NCBI GenBank assembly: GCA_964397755.1
Contig: CAYNJY010000003.1
Span: 1 to 64,000 of the forward strand
From: CAYNJY01 sp964397755
GTDB taxonomy: Bacteria > Patescibacteriota > Microgenomatia > UBA10105 > UBA927
Reading direction: 5' to 3'
Length of the DNA: 64,000 bases
Each line of letters opens with the position of its first letter. Within the stretch, counting starts at the first letter, position 1. The translations under genes were made by a program, and so were the position numbers. Positions 17,920 through 25,935 of this stretch are shown piece after piece. A model generated the notes under the pieces. That model saw nothing but the letters and a program-made list of their open reading frames with translations. It ran no database searches and had not been told where the DNA came from.

Positions 17920-18306
17920 ATGAAAAATACAAAGTGGCTTGTCATTGCAATACTTGTCATCGTTGGATACCTCTGGTGGGTTGGCGCGACGCCGTTTAAC
18001 CAGCCGGCGGCACCGGCGAAAACGGAGAAGGCAGAAGAAGAGGCGGTGGTGGCAAAAAACGCCGTTGAGATGAAAGATTTCTCGTTTCGCCCGGCAACCC
18101 TTACCGTAAAAGTCGGTGACACAGTGACGTGGACCAACCGCGATATCGCGGGTCACAGTGCAACCGCCGATGACGGTACGAGTTTTAATACCGGGGTGCT
18201 TGCCCAGGGAGAAAACGGGACCGTGACGTTTAGTAAAGCCGGGACGTTTACCTATTACTGCACGTTGCATCCGAGCATGAAGGCTACGGTTGTCGTGACC
18301 GAATAA
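17920..18306 (+). CDS. Cupredoxin (plastocyanin/amicyanin-like), membrane-anchored
   Basis: A type 1 blue-copper protein of 128 residues, probably an extracytoplasmic electron carrier. An N-terminal hydrophobic anchor (about 6-22) and an Ala/Glu linker precede one cupredoxin domain. The copper ligands are visible: His in AGHSAT (about 87), then Cys, His and Met in YYCTLHPSM (about 115-122). VGDTVTWTNRD is the classic strand before the first His. A strong SD sequence, AAAGGAGGTGA, precedes the ATG, unlike most genes here. It sits between two PQQ-type propellers, which suggests electron transfer between them, by inference from context. Confidence 0.9.
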   Translation: MKNTKWLVIAILVIVGYLWWVGATPFNQPAAPAKTEKAEEEAVVAKNAVEMKDFSFRPATLTVKVGDTVTWTNRDIAGHSATADDGTSFNTGVLAQGENGTVTFSKAGTFTYYCTLHPSMKATVVVTE

Positions 18307-18332
18307 CTTGCTTGAAACGACAGGGGACTTCG

Positions 18333-18364
18333 CCACCCAAGGGCTGAGAGGGCCCTGTGGGTGG
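18333..18364 (+). terminator. Stem-loop downstream of the cupredoxin gene
   Basis: CCACCCA (18333-18339) pairs with TGGGTGG (18358-18364) and AGGGC with GCCCT, giving a 12-bp stem with a 1-nt bulge. No T tract follows, so it is a weak or factor-dependent terminator, or an mRNA 3' stabiliser. Confidence 0.4.
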
Positions 18365-18413
18365 TTATTGGGGTGTGCGGTAAATTTAAAGCATTAGCCG
18401 ATGGGTTTATTAT

Positions 18414-18431
18414 AGATGAATCGATTCATCT
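18414..18431. promoter_or_regulatory. Perfect 18-bp palindrome, possible operator of the VOC gene
   Basis: AGATGAATCGATTCATCT is its own reverse complement, and the symmetry extends to 24 bp with one mismatch. It abuts a possible -10 (TATTAT, 18408-18413) 48 bp before the VOC gene. It could bind a dimeric regulator or form a 5' hairpin. Confidence 0.45.
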
Positions 18432-18461
18432 GTAGTAGTTTATAGCGAATGGAGGGTACAG

Positions 18462-18848
18462 GTGAATACCATGATTTTTGGATATGTGATGCTGGTAGTG
18501 GCTCACATGGATAAATCAATTGGCTTTTACAAAACGCTCCTTGAAAAAGAGCCCGATTTTGTGGGACCCCGCTGGGCACAGTTTTCATTCGGAAAAATAC
18601 TGATCGGCTTGCATGCGCTGGATTCGTGGAGCGATCCGGACGATCCGCTGCGGAAGTTTGGTGTTGGTCAGAAAGGCGGCTCCTTTGGCTTGTATGTTGA
18701 CAACGTTGAGAAAGTCTTTGAGGAGCTTACCAAGAACAGCATTCCGGTCGTTCACGGTCCACGACAGACAGGCCTTGGTAAAACTATCTACATCACCGAT
18801 CCGGATGGCTATTACATTCAAATCTGTGAGCGAAACACGGATGAATGA
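18462..18848 (+). CDS. VOC/glyoxalase-family protein
   Basis: A 128-residue single-domain vicinal-oxygen-chelate protein: VMLVVAHMDKSIGFYKTLL at the N-terminus, the GLYVDNVEKVFEEL helix, and the C-terminal YITDPDGYYIQICER with the usual metal-ligand Glu. The family includes glyoxalases, bleomycin/fosfomycin resistance proteins and dioxygenases, and the sequence does not settle which. GTG 18462 is 5 bp after GGAGGG and is preferred; ATG 18471 is the alternative. A perfect palindrome about 30 bp upstream suggests its own control. Confidence 0.8.
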   Translation: MNTMIFGYVMLVVAHMDKSIGFYKTLLEKEPDFVGPRWAQFSFGKILIGLHALDSWSDPDDPLRKFGVGQKGGSFGLYVDNVEKVFEELTKNSIPVVHGPRQTGLGKTIYITDPDGYYIQICERNTDE

Positions 18849-18939
18849 GCGAAGATTCAGTGGAAGGAATACTGACAGGCTTGGATAACGCCGGTTGAAA
18901 TTAGCTACCCCGTTATCATCATGGTACCGTGGTAACACG

Positions 18940-20253
18940 ATGAAATTAAAACCGTTTTTACTTTTAGGATTATTGATTGGCGGGATTGCGCTCGGTCTAT
19001 TTTGGTATGGAAATTTGCGGGGAATGGGTCCGGCGATACTGCCACCTCCCAGAAGCATCACGAAGTTTTCACCAACTCTCCAGTCAACGAACTCCACCGG
19101 TTTCCCTCTCACACTTCCCTCTGATTATTCAATTTCTATTTTCGCCAAGGATCTTGAGAGTCCTCGCGTACTTCGGTTTGATCCGCAAGGAGTTCTCCTT
19201 GCCAGTATCCCGTCACAGGGGCGTGTGGTCGCTTTGCCAGATAGAAACGCAGATGGCGTCGCCGACGAGACGGTTTCTGTTATCGAGGGGCTCAAGAGGC
19301 CGCACGGCGTGGCATTTCGAGAGGGAAAGCTCTACATCGCCGAGACCGATCAGGTGGCAGTGTACGACTATGATGGGCGCACATTGAAGGCCTCAAGTAA
19401 AAAGAAAATCATTGATGTGCCCGGTGGCGGCAACCACGTGACGAGAACGATCGGCTTCGGCCCGGACGGCAGACTCTACATTTCCATAGGTTCCAGCTGC
19501 AATGTGTGTATCGAGGAGGACTCGCGCCGAGCAAAAATCTTGGTTGCCAGCGTTGAGACATCGGGGTCAGACCTTAAAGATCTTCAAGGTCAGACCCCTC
19601 GGCTCTTCGCATCGGGGCTCCGAAACGCCGTCTTTTTCACTTGGCACCCGGTGACCGGCGAGATGTGGGCGACCGAGATGGGCCGGGATCTTATCGGCGA
19701 CGACATTCCTCCGGATGAGATTAACATTGTCAAAGAAGGCCGGTTCTACGGCTGGCCATACTGCTACGGGAAGAATGTTCGCGATGCAACATTTGATGAT
19801 AAGGGGTCTGGCCTTAGTGGTTTTCAAGGCCTGACCCCGAGAGAAATCTGTGAGCGCGCGGAACCATCTCACATTGACCTCCCCGCCCACGTCGCACCGC
19901 TCGGCCTCGCATTCATTCCCGATCCAAGAGAAGTGGTTAAAAGAGATGCTATAGCACACAAAATAACTACGTACCGACAGTGGTCACAAGACTATGGGGG
20001 GGATCTTCTGGTGGCGTATCACGGCTCGTGGAATCGCTCGGTCCCGATCGGCTACAAAATTGTGCGGATGAAACTTGACGAGAAGGGGAATTATGAAGGT
20101 ACAGAGGATTTTATTTCCGGATGGCTTCCGCCAGCTGGTGGATCAGACGGCGCCCTCGGCCGGCCTGTTGACTTAGTCTTCGATCCTTCCGGAAATCTCT
20201 ATATTTCCGATGACAAAGCGGGAGTGATTTATCGGGTGGTTACCCAAAAGTGA
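18940..20253 (+). CDS. PQQ-dependent sugar dehydrogenase (sorbosone/GDH family) with two in-frame palindromic inserts
   Basis: A 437-residue extracytoplasmic beta-propeller with an N-terminal anchor (about residues 5-23). It keeps the canonical features of the family: NHVTRTIGFGPDGRLYISIG with the catalytic-type His, the CNVC pair, SGLRNAVFFTWHP, ATEMGRD...DDIPPDEIN, GRFYGWPYCYG and YHGSWNR. Members oxidise sugars or aldehydes with PQQ. Two 12-residue stretches (GSDLKDLQGQTP and GSGLSGFQGLTP) are encoded by 36-nt palindromic elements at 19563 and 19803, both in loops before conserved blocks. ATG 18940 gives the anchor directly. Its end overlaps, tail to tail, the DipZ-like gene by 14 bp. Confidence 0.85.
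   Translation: MKLKPFLLLGLLIGGIALGLFWYGNLRGMGPAILPPPRSITKFSPTLQSTNSTGFPLTLPSDYSISIFAKDLESPRVLRFDPQGVLLASIPSQGRVVALPDRNADGVADETVSVIEGLKRPHGVAFREGKLYIAETDQVAVYDYDGRTLKASSKKKIIDVPGGGNHVTRTIGFGPDGRLYISIGSSCNVCIEEDSRRAKILVASVETSGSDLKDLQGQTPRLFASGLRNAVFFTWHPVTGEMWATEMGRDLIGDDIPPDEINIVKEGRFYGWPYCYGKNVRDATFDDKGSGLSGFQGLTPREICERAEPSHIDLPAHVAPLGLAFIPDPREVVKRDAIAHKITTYRQWSQDYGGDLLVAYHGSWNRSVPIGYKIVRMKLDEKGNYEGTEDFISGWLPPAGGSDGALGRPVDLVFDPSGNLYISDDKAGVIYRVVTQK
19563..19598 (+). repeat. 36-nt palindromic element, copy 1, inside a coding gene
   Basis: GGGGTCAGACCTT (19563-19575) and AAGGTCAGACCCC (19586-19598) form a 13-bp inverted repeat with one central mismatch and a 10-nt spacer. The length is a multiple of three and the frame is kept; it encodes GSDLKDLQGQTP. 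The same type of element recurs at 19803. Confidence 0.85.
19803..19838 (+). repeat. 36-nt palindromic element, copy 2, inside the same gene
   Basis: GGGGTCTGGCCTT (19803-19815) and AAGGCCTGACCCC (19826-19838): same arm length, same spacer length, same codon phase and the same central mismatch position as copy 1. It encodes GSGLSGFQGLTP. Confidence 0.85.
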
Positions 20254-21931
20254 ATGCGTAGAGTTCGACATTGTCGTCGAGGAATTCGAGCTTGAGGATG
20301 TGGGAGTTGGGGGTTGGGAGTTTGATAAGCTCGTAGAGTCTATCTCCGTTTACCGTAATCACTTCTTTTTCAACGCCATCGAGAAGTACCTTCACTTTTG
20401 ACACTGCGTCAAACGTCTTTGGCCGCATCACTAAGAATACATCCTTTGCGTCGAAATGAAATTCTAGCGTTGCACCCTTCGTGGGCATTGATCGCTCTCC
20501 CCCTATGGTCCAGGCACCATTGAACGCAAAAGAATTTTTGGAAAGTATCGTTGGTCGGGAATACACTGTTGGTGTATCCTGCTTTATACCTTCCGGTGAA
20601 ACAAATCCAGACATCCGGAAATATCCTAGGTATGTTTCAGGCGTTCGGCTACTTACTTGATACGTCGGATTGTTAATCGATTCATTAACCACGGAGCCGG
20701 TTTCCGCAAGAAGTTCTTGAATCACTTTCTCCGTTTCATCATATGCTCCTTCGCCAAAATGGGTATAGCGGATGTTCCCGTCTTTATCGATCAAGTATTT
20801 TGCCGGCCAATAACGGTTGTCGTAGGCGGTCCACGTTGCGTAATCATTGTCTTGCATCACCGGATACTCAAGGCCAAAGTCTTTTATGGCTTTTGCAACA
20901 TTGTCCGGATTTTTCTCAAACTCAAACTCCGGCGTGTGGACGCCAATGATGACAAGTCCTTTATCCTTATACTTCTGATGCCAGGATTTAAGGTACGGAA
21001 GAGTTCTAATGCAGTTAATGCAGGTATAGGTCCAAAAGTCGATAAGCACAACCTTGCCGCGAAGCGCTTGCAATGTTAATGGTTTACTATTAAACCACTG
21101 TCCGCCGGGGATGAACTCTGGAGCTTGACGGTAAGAGGTTTTCGAGAGTCCCTCGAGTCTGGACTTTTTTGGTTGCTCCTTGAGTTTTTCAAGTCCCTTC
21201 TTTACTGCTGGGTTATCCTCAAACCTGGTTAAGCCTACCCCATAGCCCGGAAACTTCTGGAGGATATATGTTTGAAACTTCCGATCGAGGTTGGTGTAGA
21301 TTGCTAGAGAGGTTACGATCATCAGTACCCCAAATGCTTTTTGCAGGCCGGCAGAATGTCGCACAAGCCCTTGGTGTTTCGTGAGAAGTCCTCTTCCGCC
21401 GTACGTTACGGCAAGGAGTGGTATCGCAGTTCCGGTTGAATAGGCCACGGTGATGACGACCGCACCGAGTCCAACCTTTGAAGTCGCGGCCAGCGTAATA
21501 ATTGAGGCAAGAATCGGACCGACACACGGGGTCCAGACGAGTCCCAAGCTCGCGCCGATGAGGAAGCCGGCGATGAAGTCCGGTCGCTTAGTGTCGTGTC
21601 TTTGTGATGGGACGATGCTCGCAGTCTTCGAAAAGAAACGCTCAAGAGCTAGCTGAAACTTTGGGACGAGAAGACTTATACCAAGTGCCGCAACCACAAC
21701 AATCGAGACCATCCGGAGTGCGTCGGGAGATACACCAGTCGCCTTCACAATTGCGGTCAAAAAGAGCGTGAAGAAGGTGAAGCTTACGATAAATCCCGTG
21801 ACCACCCCGATTGGTCGTTTCTTGCCTCCGGTCACAGAACCCGAGAGAACAATCGGGAGGATCGGCAAAATGCACGGAGAAAGGATCGTGACTATTCCAG
21901 CGAGGAAGGCAAAGACAATAAGCAAGATCAT
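20240..21931 (-). CDS. DipZ-like thiol-disulfide protein (CcdA + thioredoxin + C-terminal beta domain)
   Basis: A 563-residue membrane protein that carries reducing power from the cytosol to extracytoplasmic thiols. The N-terminal CcdA/DsbD-like region (about 1-220) has several membrane helices and the paired-cysteine segments LSPCILPILP and WTPCVGPIL. A thioredoxin-like domain (about 270-420) has the CxxC in TYTCINC. The last 130 residues form a beta-rich carbohydrate-binding-like domain as in mycobacterial DipZ. It follows a small thioredoxin gene on the same strand (6 bp gap) and converges on the dehydrogenase. It may keep copper or c-type centres reduced, by inference. Confidence 0.9.
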   Translation of the reverse strand: MILLIVFAFLAGIVTILSPCILPILPIVLSGSVTGGKKRPIGVVTGFIVSFTFFTLFLTAIVKATGVSPDALRMVSIVVVAALGISLLVPKFQLALERFFSKTASIVPSQRHDTKRPDFIAGFLIGASLGLVWTPCVGPILASIITLAATSKVGLGAVVITVAYSTGTAIPLLAVTYGGRGLLTKHQGLVRHSAGLQKAFGVLMIVTSLAIYTNLDRKFQTYILQKFPGYGVGLTRFEDNPAVKKGLEKLKEQPKKSRLEGLSKTSYRQAPEFIPGGQWFNSKPLTLQALRGKVVLIDFWTYTCINCIRTLPYLKSWHQKYKDKGLVIIGVHTPEFEFEKNPDNVAKAIKDFGLEYPVMQDNDYATWTAYDNRYWPAKYLIDKDGNIRYTHFGEGAYDETEKVIQELLAETGSVVNESINNPTYQVSSRTPETYLGYFRMSGFVSPEGIKQDTPTVYSRPTILSKNSFAFNGAWTIGGERSMPTKGATLEFHFDAKDVFLVMRPKTFDAVSKVKVLLDGVEKEVITVNGDRLYELIKLPTPNSHILKLEFLDDNVELYAFTFG

Positions 21932-21937
21932 TATTGG

Positions 21938-22393
21938 TTACTTAACGTTTGCAAGAAGATCGGTGGTGCCGCCGCCGTTCCACTTCGTTATTTCGTTACC
22001 GTTCTCATCGATTTGGACAAAGGTGTGCTGGTAGGTGATGGTGTACTTTTTCTTAAGATCAAGTTCGGTGTCGTAGTTTGTCTTGAAGACGATTACGTCG
22101 CTAGGAATTTTATCACTCATGGTGGAAAACTCCTGGTCGACAACTTTACAGGTCGGGCACCAGGCGGCCCAAAAGTAGTACACGCGCTTCTTGCCGCGTG
22201 CGGCCTCAAACGCTTCTTTGCTGTAGGCTACGTAGCGGCCACTGGTGACGTGTGGGGCAGACGACGCTTCTTGTGTTGTTGATCGAACGGGGAGACTTCC
22301 GGGTCGTGAAGAACGAACTGCGAACACGATTCCTCCGACAGCGACGACAGCTGCGAGGATACAAAGTGTTCTTCCTGCCATACGCTTCCTCAT
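21938..22393 (-). CDS. Membrane-anchored thioredoxin-like protein
   Basis: 151 residues: an N-terminal signal-anchor (about 8-26), a Ser/Thr-rich linker and a thioredoxin fold with FWAAWCPTCKVVDQEF (active CPTC, about residues 78-82) and a TFVQIDENG segment in place of the usual cis-Pro strand. It is likely the partner of the DipZ-like protein encoded next. The start at 22393 lies inside the -10 of the apparent promoter, so the second Met at 22381 (MAGRTL) may be the real start and would still keep the anchor. Divergent from fusA. Confidence 0.85.
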   Translation of the reverse strand: MRKRMAGRTLCILAAVVAVGGIVFAVRSSRPGSLPVRSTTQEASSAPHVTSGRYVAYSKEAFEAARGKKRVYYFWAAWCPTCKVVDQEFSTMSDKIPSDVIVFKTNYDTELDLKKKYTITYQHTFVQIDENGNEITKWNGGGTTDLLANVK

Positions 22394-22421
22394 CCTACCG
22401 CGTTTGTGTGTTGTACGTCAA
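22392..22421 (-). promoter_or_regulatory. Promoter of the thioredoxin-dipZ pair
   Basis: On the minus strand: TTGACG (22421-22416), an 18-bp spacer and TAGGAT (22397-22392). It predicts a start near the second Met codon (22381) and thus a nearly leaderless mRNA. Confidence 0.5.
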
Positions 22422-22433
22422 TCGTGCTCAATG

Positions 22434-22462
22434 TAGACAACTGACGTGATCTTTTATACAAT
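22434..22462 (+). promoter_or_regulatory. fusA promoter
   Basis: TAGACA (22434-22439), a 17-bp spacer and TACAAT (22457-22462). The predicted transcript start is near 22469, just before a terminator-like hairpin. Confidence 0.75.
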
Positions 22463-22475
22463 GACATATCATAAG

Positions 22476-22503
22476 CTGTTCCCCCAGCGGAACAGTTTTT
22501 TTT
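22476..22503 (+). terminator. Terminator-like hairpin in the fusA leader
   Basis: CTGTTCC (22476-22482) pairs with GGAACAG (22489-22495) around a 6-nt loop and is followed by eight Ts (22496-22503). It begins within about 10 nt of the predicted transcript start and ends 10 bp before the fusA ATG. Confidence 0.75.
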
Positions 22504-22513
22504 GATAGTCACT

Positions 22514-24619
22514 ATGGCAAGTCCGAGCATATCACTCACACTCGATCGCGACGTGCCGCTTGAGCGGGTTCGCAACATCGGGATTATCGCGCACATCGAC
22601 GCCGGCAAAACCACAACCACCGAGCGGATCCTTTTCTATACCGGCCGCACCTACAAGCTTGGCGACATCGACGAAGGGACGACGCAGATGGACTGGATGG
22701 AGCAGGAAAAAGAGCGTGGCATTACCATTGTCTCTGCGGCAACCACGACATTTTGGAAAGAGTATCGGTTGAACATCATTGACACCCCGGGACACGTGGA
22801 CTTTACTGCAGAAGTTGAGCGAAGTCTCCGGGTTTTGGACGGCGGTATTACCGTTCTTGACGCAGAAGAGGGTGTGCAGTCTCAATCTGAAACCGTCTGG
22901 CACCAGGCAGACAAGTACAAAGTGCCGCGCATTTGTTTTATTAATAAGATGGATAAAGTCGGCGCCGACTTTCGCGCGACAATCACGTCTATAGAAGAGC
23001 GCCTCGGGGCACAGACTGCCGTCATGGTGATTCCGATCGGGAAGGAACAGCAGTTTCGTGGGATTGTCGATCTTCTGACGCGGAAAACAATGACCTGGGG
23101 GAGCGATGAGCTCGGTGCCCAGTTTGATGTCTCTGACGAAATCCCCACCCAGCTGAAAGACGAAGTCGAAAAAAGCAGACACGCGCTTATCGAACAGATT
23201 GCCGAAACTGACGACGCTCTCCTTGAGAAGTATGTAAGCGGCTTTGAGCCGACGGTCGACGAGCTCAAAGCTGCATTTCGGAAGGCCGTGATTGCGTATA
23301 CACTTGTTCCCATCTACTGTGGGTCATCCCTTCGCAACAAAGGAGTCCAGCCCCTTCTTGACGCAGTTGTTGATTACCTCCCGTCTCCGCTTGACCTTCC
23401 TCCAGTTGAAGGATTACATCCCAAGACTGGCGAGAAAATTTTGCGAAAGCGCGTGAAGGAGGAGAAGTTTTCTGGTCTGGCATTCAAAATTCAGGTCGAT
23501 CCCCACGTGGGCAAGCTTACGTATGTGCGGATTTACTCGGGGAAGCTTGTGTCCGGCTCCTATACGTACAATTCTACCAAGGGGATGCAGGAGCGCGTAG
23601 GAAGGCTCCTTCTCATGCACGCCAATCAGCGCGAGGAGATTAAAGAGGCCTTCGCCGGGGAGATAGTCGCGGTGGTAGGCTTCAAAGATACCATTACCGG
23701 CGACACTGTCTGTGACCCGGAACACCCGGTTATCCTTGAGAAAATTTCTTTCCCCGAGCCGGTGATCTCGCTTGCGATTGAACCCAAGACCAAGAACGAT
23801 CAGGAGAAAATGTCTTATAGCCTCCAGAGGCTTGCTGAGGAGGATCCGACTTTCAAGATAAAATCGAATCTTGAAACCAACCAGACGATCATCTGGGGCA
23901 TGGGGGAACTGCATTTAGAGATTATCGTCGATCGGATGCGCCGAGAATTTAAGGTTGAGGCGAACGTCGGAGCGCCCCAAGTTGCGTATAAAGAAACGGT
24001 GACGAAGCTTGCTCTGGGTGAAGGGAAATACATACGCCAAACCGGAGGCCGGGGTCAGTATGGTCACTGTTTTGTGCGGATTGAACCGAAGCCCCGCGGG
24101 GAAGGTTACGAATTTGTCGACGCGATTAGGGGAGCCGCGATCCCCAACGAATTTATTCCGGCGGTTGAAAAAGGAGTCAGAGAAGCGATGGAAAATGGCG
24201 TTTTGTCAGGCTATCCTTTGGTAGATATGAAAGTCACGCTCTATGACGGAACCTATCATGACGTTGATAGTTCGGAAATAGCCTTCAAGATCGCTGGTAG
24301 CATGGCCCTCCAGCACGCCGTAAAACAAGCCTCACCGACACTGCTTGAGCCCATTATGAAGGTCGAGGTGACCACACCAGATGAGTACATGGGCGATGTG
24401 ATCGGAGATCTGTCTGCCAAGCGCGCGCAGATACTAGGAACTCAAAAGCGGGGAACGGTGACGGTCATCACGGCGCTCGTGCCCCTTGCGGAGCTTTCAG
24501 GCTACGCGACCACGCTTCGGAGTCTCACCAAAGGTCGCGCAACGTACTACATGGAGCCGAGTCACTACGAAGAAGTACCCAAAAACATTGCCGAAAAGCT
24601 TCTTGCAAAGAAAGCATAA
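22514..24619 (+). CDS. fusA: Elongation factor G
   Basis: The GTPase that drives translocation on the ribosome; 701 residues, the normal length. G1 is AHIDAGKTTTTERIL, the switch region follows in ERGITIVSAATT, G3 is DTPGHVDF and G4 is NKMDK. Domains III-V include GMGELHLEI and the RGQYGHCFVR stretch of domain IV. ATG 22514 is chosen because MASPSISL precedes the family's usual N-terminus; the upstream codons lie in the hairpin. It has its own promoter and a leader hairpin. tuf follows after about 120 bp. Confidence 0.98.
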   Translation: MASPSISLTLDRDVPLERVRNIGIIAHIDAGKTTTTERILFYTGRTYKLGDIDEGTTQMDWMEQEKERGITIVSAATTTFWKEYRLNIIDTPGHVDFTAEVERSLRVLDGGITVLDAEEGVQSQSETVWHQADKYKVPRICFINKMDKVGADFRATITSIEERLGAQTAVMVIPIGKEQQFRGIVDLLTRKTMTWGSDELGAQFDVSDEIPTQLKDEVEKSRHALIEQIAETDDALLEKYVSGFEPTVDELKAAFRKAVIAYTLVPIYCGSSLRNKGVQPLLDAVVDYLPSPLDLPPVEGLHPKTGEKILRKRVKEEKFSGLAFKIQVDPHVGKLTYVRIYSGKLVSGSYTYNSTKGMQERVGRLLLMHANQREEIKEAFAGEIVAVVGFKDTITGDTVCDPEHPVILEKISFPEPVISLAIEPKTKNDQEKMSYSLQRLAEEDPTFKIKSNLETNQTIIWGMGELHLEIIVDRMRREFKVEANVGAPQVAYKETVTKLALGEGKYIRQTGGRGQYGHCFVRIEPKPRGEGYEFVDAIRGAAIPNEFIPAVEKGVREAMENGVLSGYPLVDMKVTLYDGTYHDVDSSEIAFKIAGSMALQHAVKQASPTLLEPIMKVEVTTPDEYMGDVIGDLSAKRAQILGTQKRGTVTVITALVPLAELSGYATTLRSLTKGRATYYMEPSHYEEVPKNIAEKLLAKKA

Positions 24620-24677
24620 CGTGTGATAAAATATAGTCATAACTAGAAATTAGTTAAGACTCTTGTTTATAAAAACG

Positions 24678-24722
24678 GCAGCCCGCCTTGGTTTAGTGCC
24701 CGTGCTGCACCTGATTGGCGGG
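24678..24722 (+). promoter_or_regulatory. Possible pseudoknot in the tuf leader
   Basis: GCAGC (24678-24682) can pair with GCTGC (24704-24708), and CCCGCC (24682-24687) with GGCGGG (24717-24722). The order a-b-a'-b' is that of an H-type pseudoknot; the stems share one base, so they may instead be alternatives. It ends 16 nt before the tuf ATG. Confidence 0.4.
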
Positions 24723-24738
24723 TTCAAGAAAGGACTCT

Positions 24739-25926
24739 ATGGCAGACCAGAAAAAATTTGTTCGAAACAAACCGCATCTGAATATCGGAACCATTGGTCA
24801 CGTTGACCATGGGAAGACCACCCTCACCTCTGCGATCACCCACGTCCTCGCAAAGAAAAACTTAGCTAAAGCCCTCAAGTACGAAGAAATTGATAACGCG
24901 CCGGAAGAGAAGGCCCGCGGGGTTACCATAAACATCCACCACTCCGAATACGAAACAGAAAAGCGCCACTACGCGCACATCGACGCGCCGGGCCACGCCG
25001 ACTACATCAAGAACATGATTACCGGTGCGGCGCAGATGGATGGCGCGATTCTGGTGGTTTCCGCTCCCGACGGCCCTATGCCCCAGACGCGAGAACACAT
25101 CCTTTTGGCCAAGCAAGTGAATGTTCCCGCCATCGTTGTTTTCATGAACAAGGTCGACATGGTGGCTGACAAAGAACTTTTGGATCTGGTTGAGATGGAG
25201 GTCCGAGAGCTCCTTACGAAGTATGGGTATCCTGGGGACAAGATTCCGGTTATTCGGGGGTCGGCTCTCAAGGCTCTCCAGGGCGATGCGGACGGAGAAA
25301 AGTCGGTCGAGGAGCTCATGAAGACGGTTGATGAGTACGTACCGGAGCCAGCCCGCGAGCTCGATAAGCCGTTCCTCATGCCGATAGAAGACGTATTTTC
25401 TATTAAGGGTCGGGGAACCGTGGTTACCGGCCGCGTCGAGCGGGGCCGCGTGAAGGTCAACGAAACCGCCGAAATCGTAGGAATCAAAGCCACGCAGACT
25501 ACCGTCGTGACCGGCGTTGAGATGTTCCGGAAGATTCTCGACGAGGGCCTTGCCGGCGATAATATCGGGGTGCTTCTCCGGGGTATCGAGAAGGAGCAAG
25601 TCGAGCGCGGACAGGTATTGGCCGCTCCCGGGTCCGTCAAACCCCATACGGAGTTTGAGGCAGAGGTATACATTCTTGCGAAAGAGGAAGGCGGGAGACA
25701 TACGCCATTCTTTACCGGCTACCGGCCGCAGTTTTATATCCGGACGACCGACGTAACCGGTGAAGCGACGCTTCCACAGGGCGTCGAGATGGTCATGCCC
25801 GGCGATAACATCAAAATGACCGTCAAGCTCATCGTTCCGGTGGCGCTAGAGGAAGGGCTTCGTTTTGCAATCCGGGAAGGCGGTCACACCGTGGGAGCAG
25901 GAGTGGTTACCAAGATTATTGCCTGA
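24739..25926 (+). CDS. tuf: Elongation factor Tu
   Basis: Brings aminoacyl-tRNA to the ribosome; 395 residues, the normal length. G1 is GHVDHGKTTLTSAI, G3 is DAPGHADYIKNM, G4 is FMNKVDM, and the effector region reads ARGVTINIHHSEY. Domains II and III are complete and end GAGVVTKIIA. ATG 24739, preceded by TCT, gives the standard N-terminus (MADQKKFVRNKPH). AAGAAAGG upstream is only a weak SD. The leader can fold into a pseudoknot-like structure. rpsJ follows after 9 bp. Confidence 0.98.
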   Translation: MADQKKFVRNKPHLNIGTIGHVDHGKTTLTSAITHVLAKKNLAKALKYEEIDNAPEEKARGVTINIHHSEYETEKRHYAHIDAPGHADYIKNMITGAAQMDGAILVVSAPDGPMPQTREHILLAKQVNVPAIVVFMNKVDMVADKELLDLVEMEVRELLTKYGYPGDKIPVIRGSALKALQGDADGEKSVEELMKTVDEYVPEPARELDKPFLMPIEDVFSIKGRGTVVTGRVERGRVKVNETAEIVGIKATQTTVVTGVEMFRKILDEGLAGDNIGVLLRGIEKEQVERGQVLAAPGSVKPHTEFEAEVYILAKEEGGRHTPFFTGYRPQFYIRTTDVTGEATLPQGVEMVMPGDNIKMTVKLIVPVALEEGLRFAIREGGHTVGAGVVTKIIA

Positions 25927-25935
25927 CAAGAGATC

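Noticed and set aside
18320..18364. TPP-riboswitch-like words (GGGG ... GGGCTGAGAGGG)
   Set aside because: Only the first conserved part is present; the later ACCTGAT-type block and the full three-way fold are missing, and the gene downstream is not a thiamine gene.
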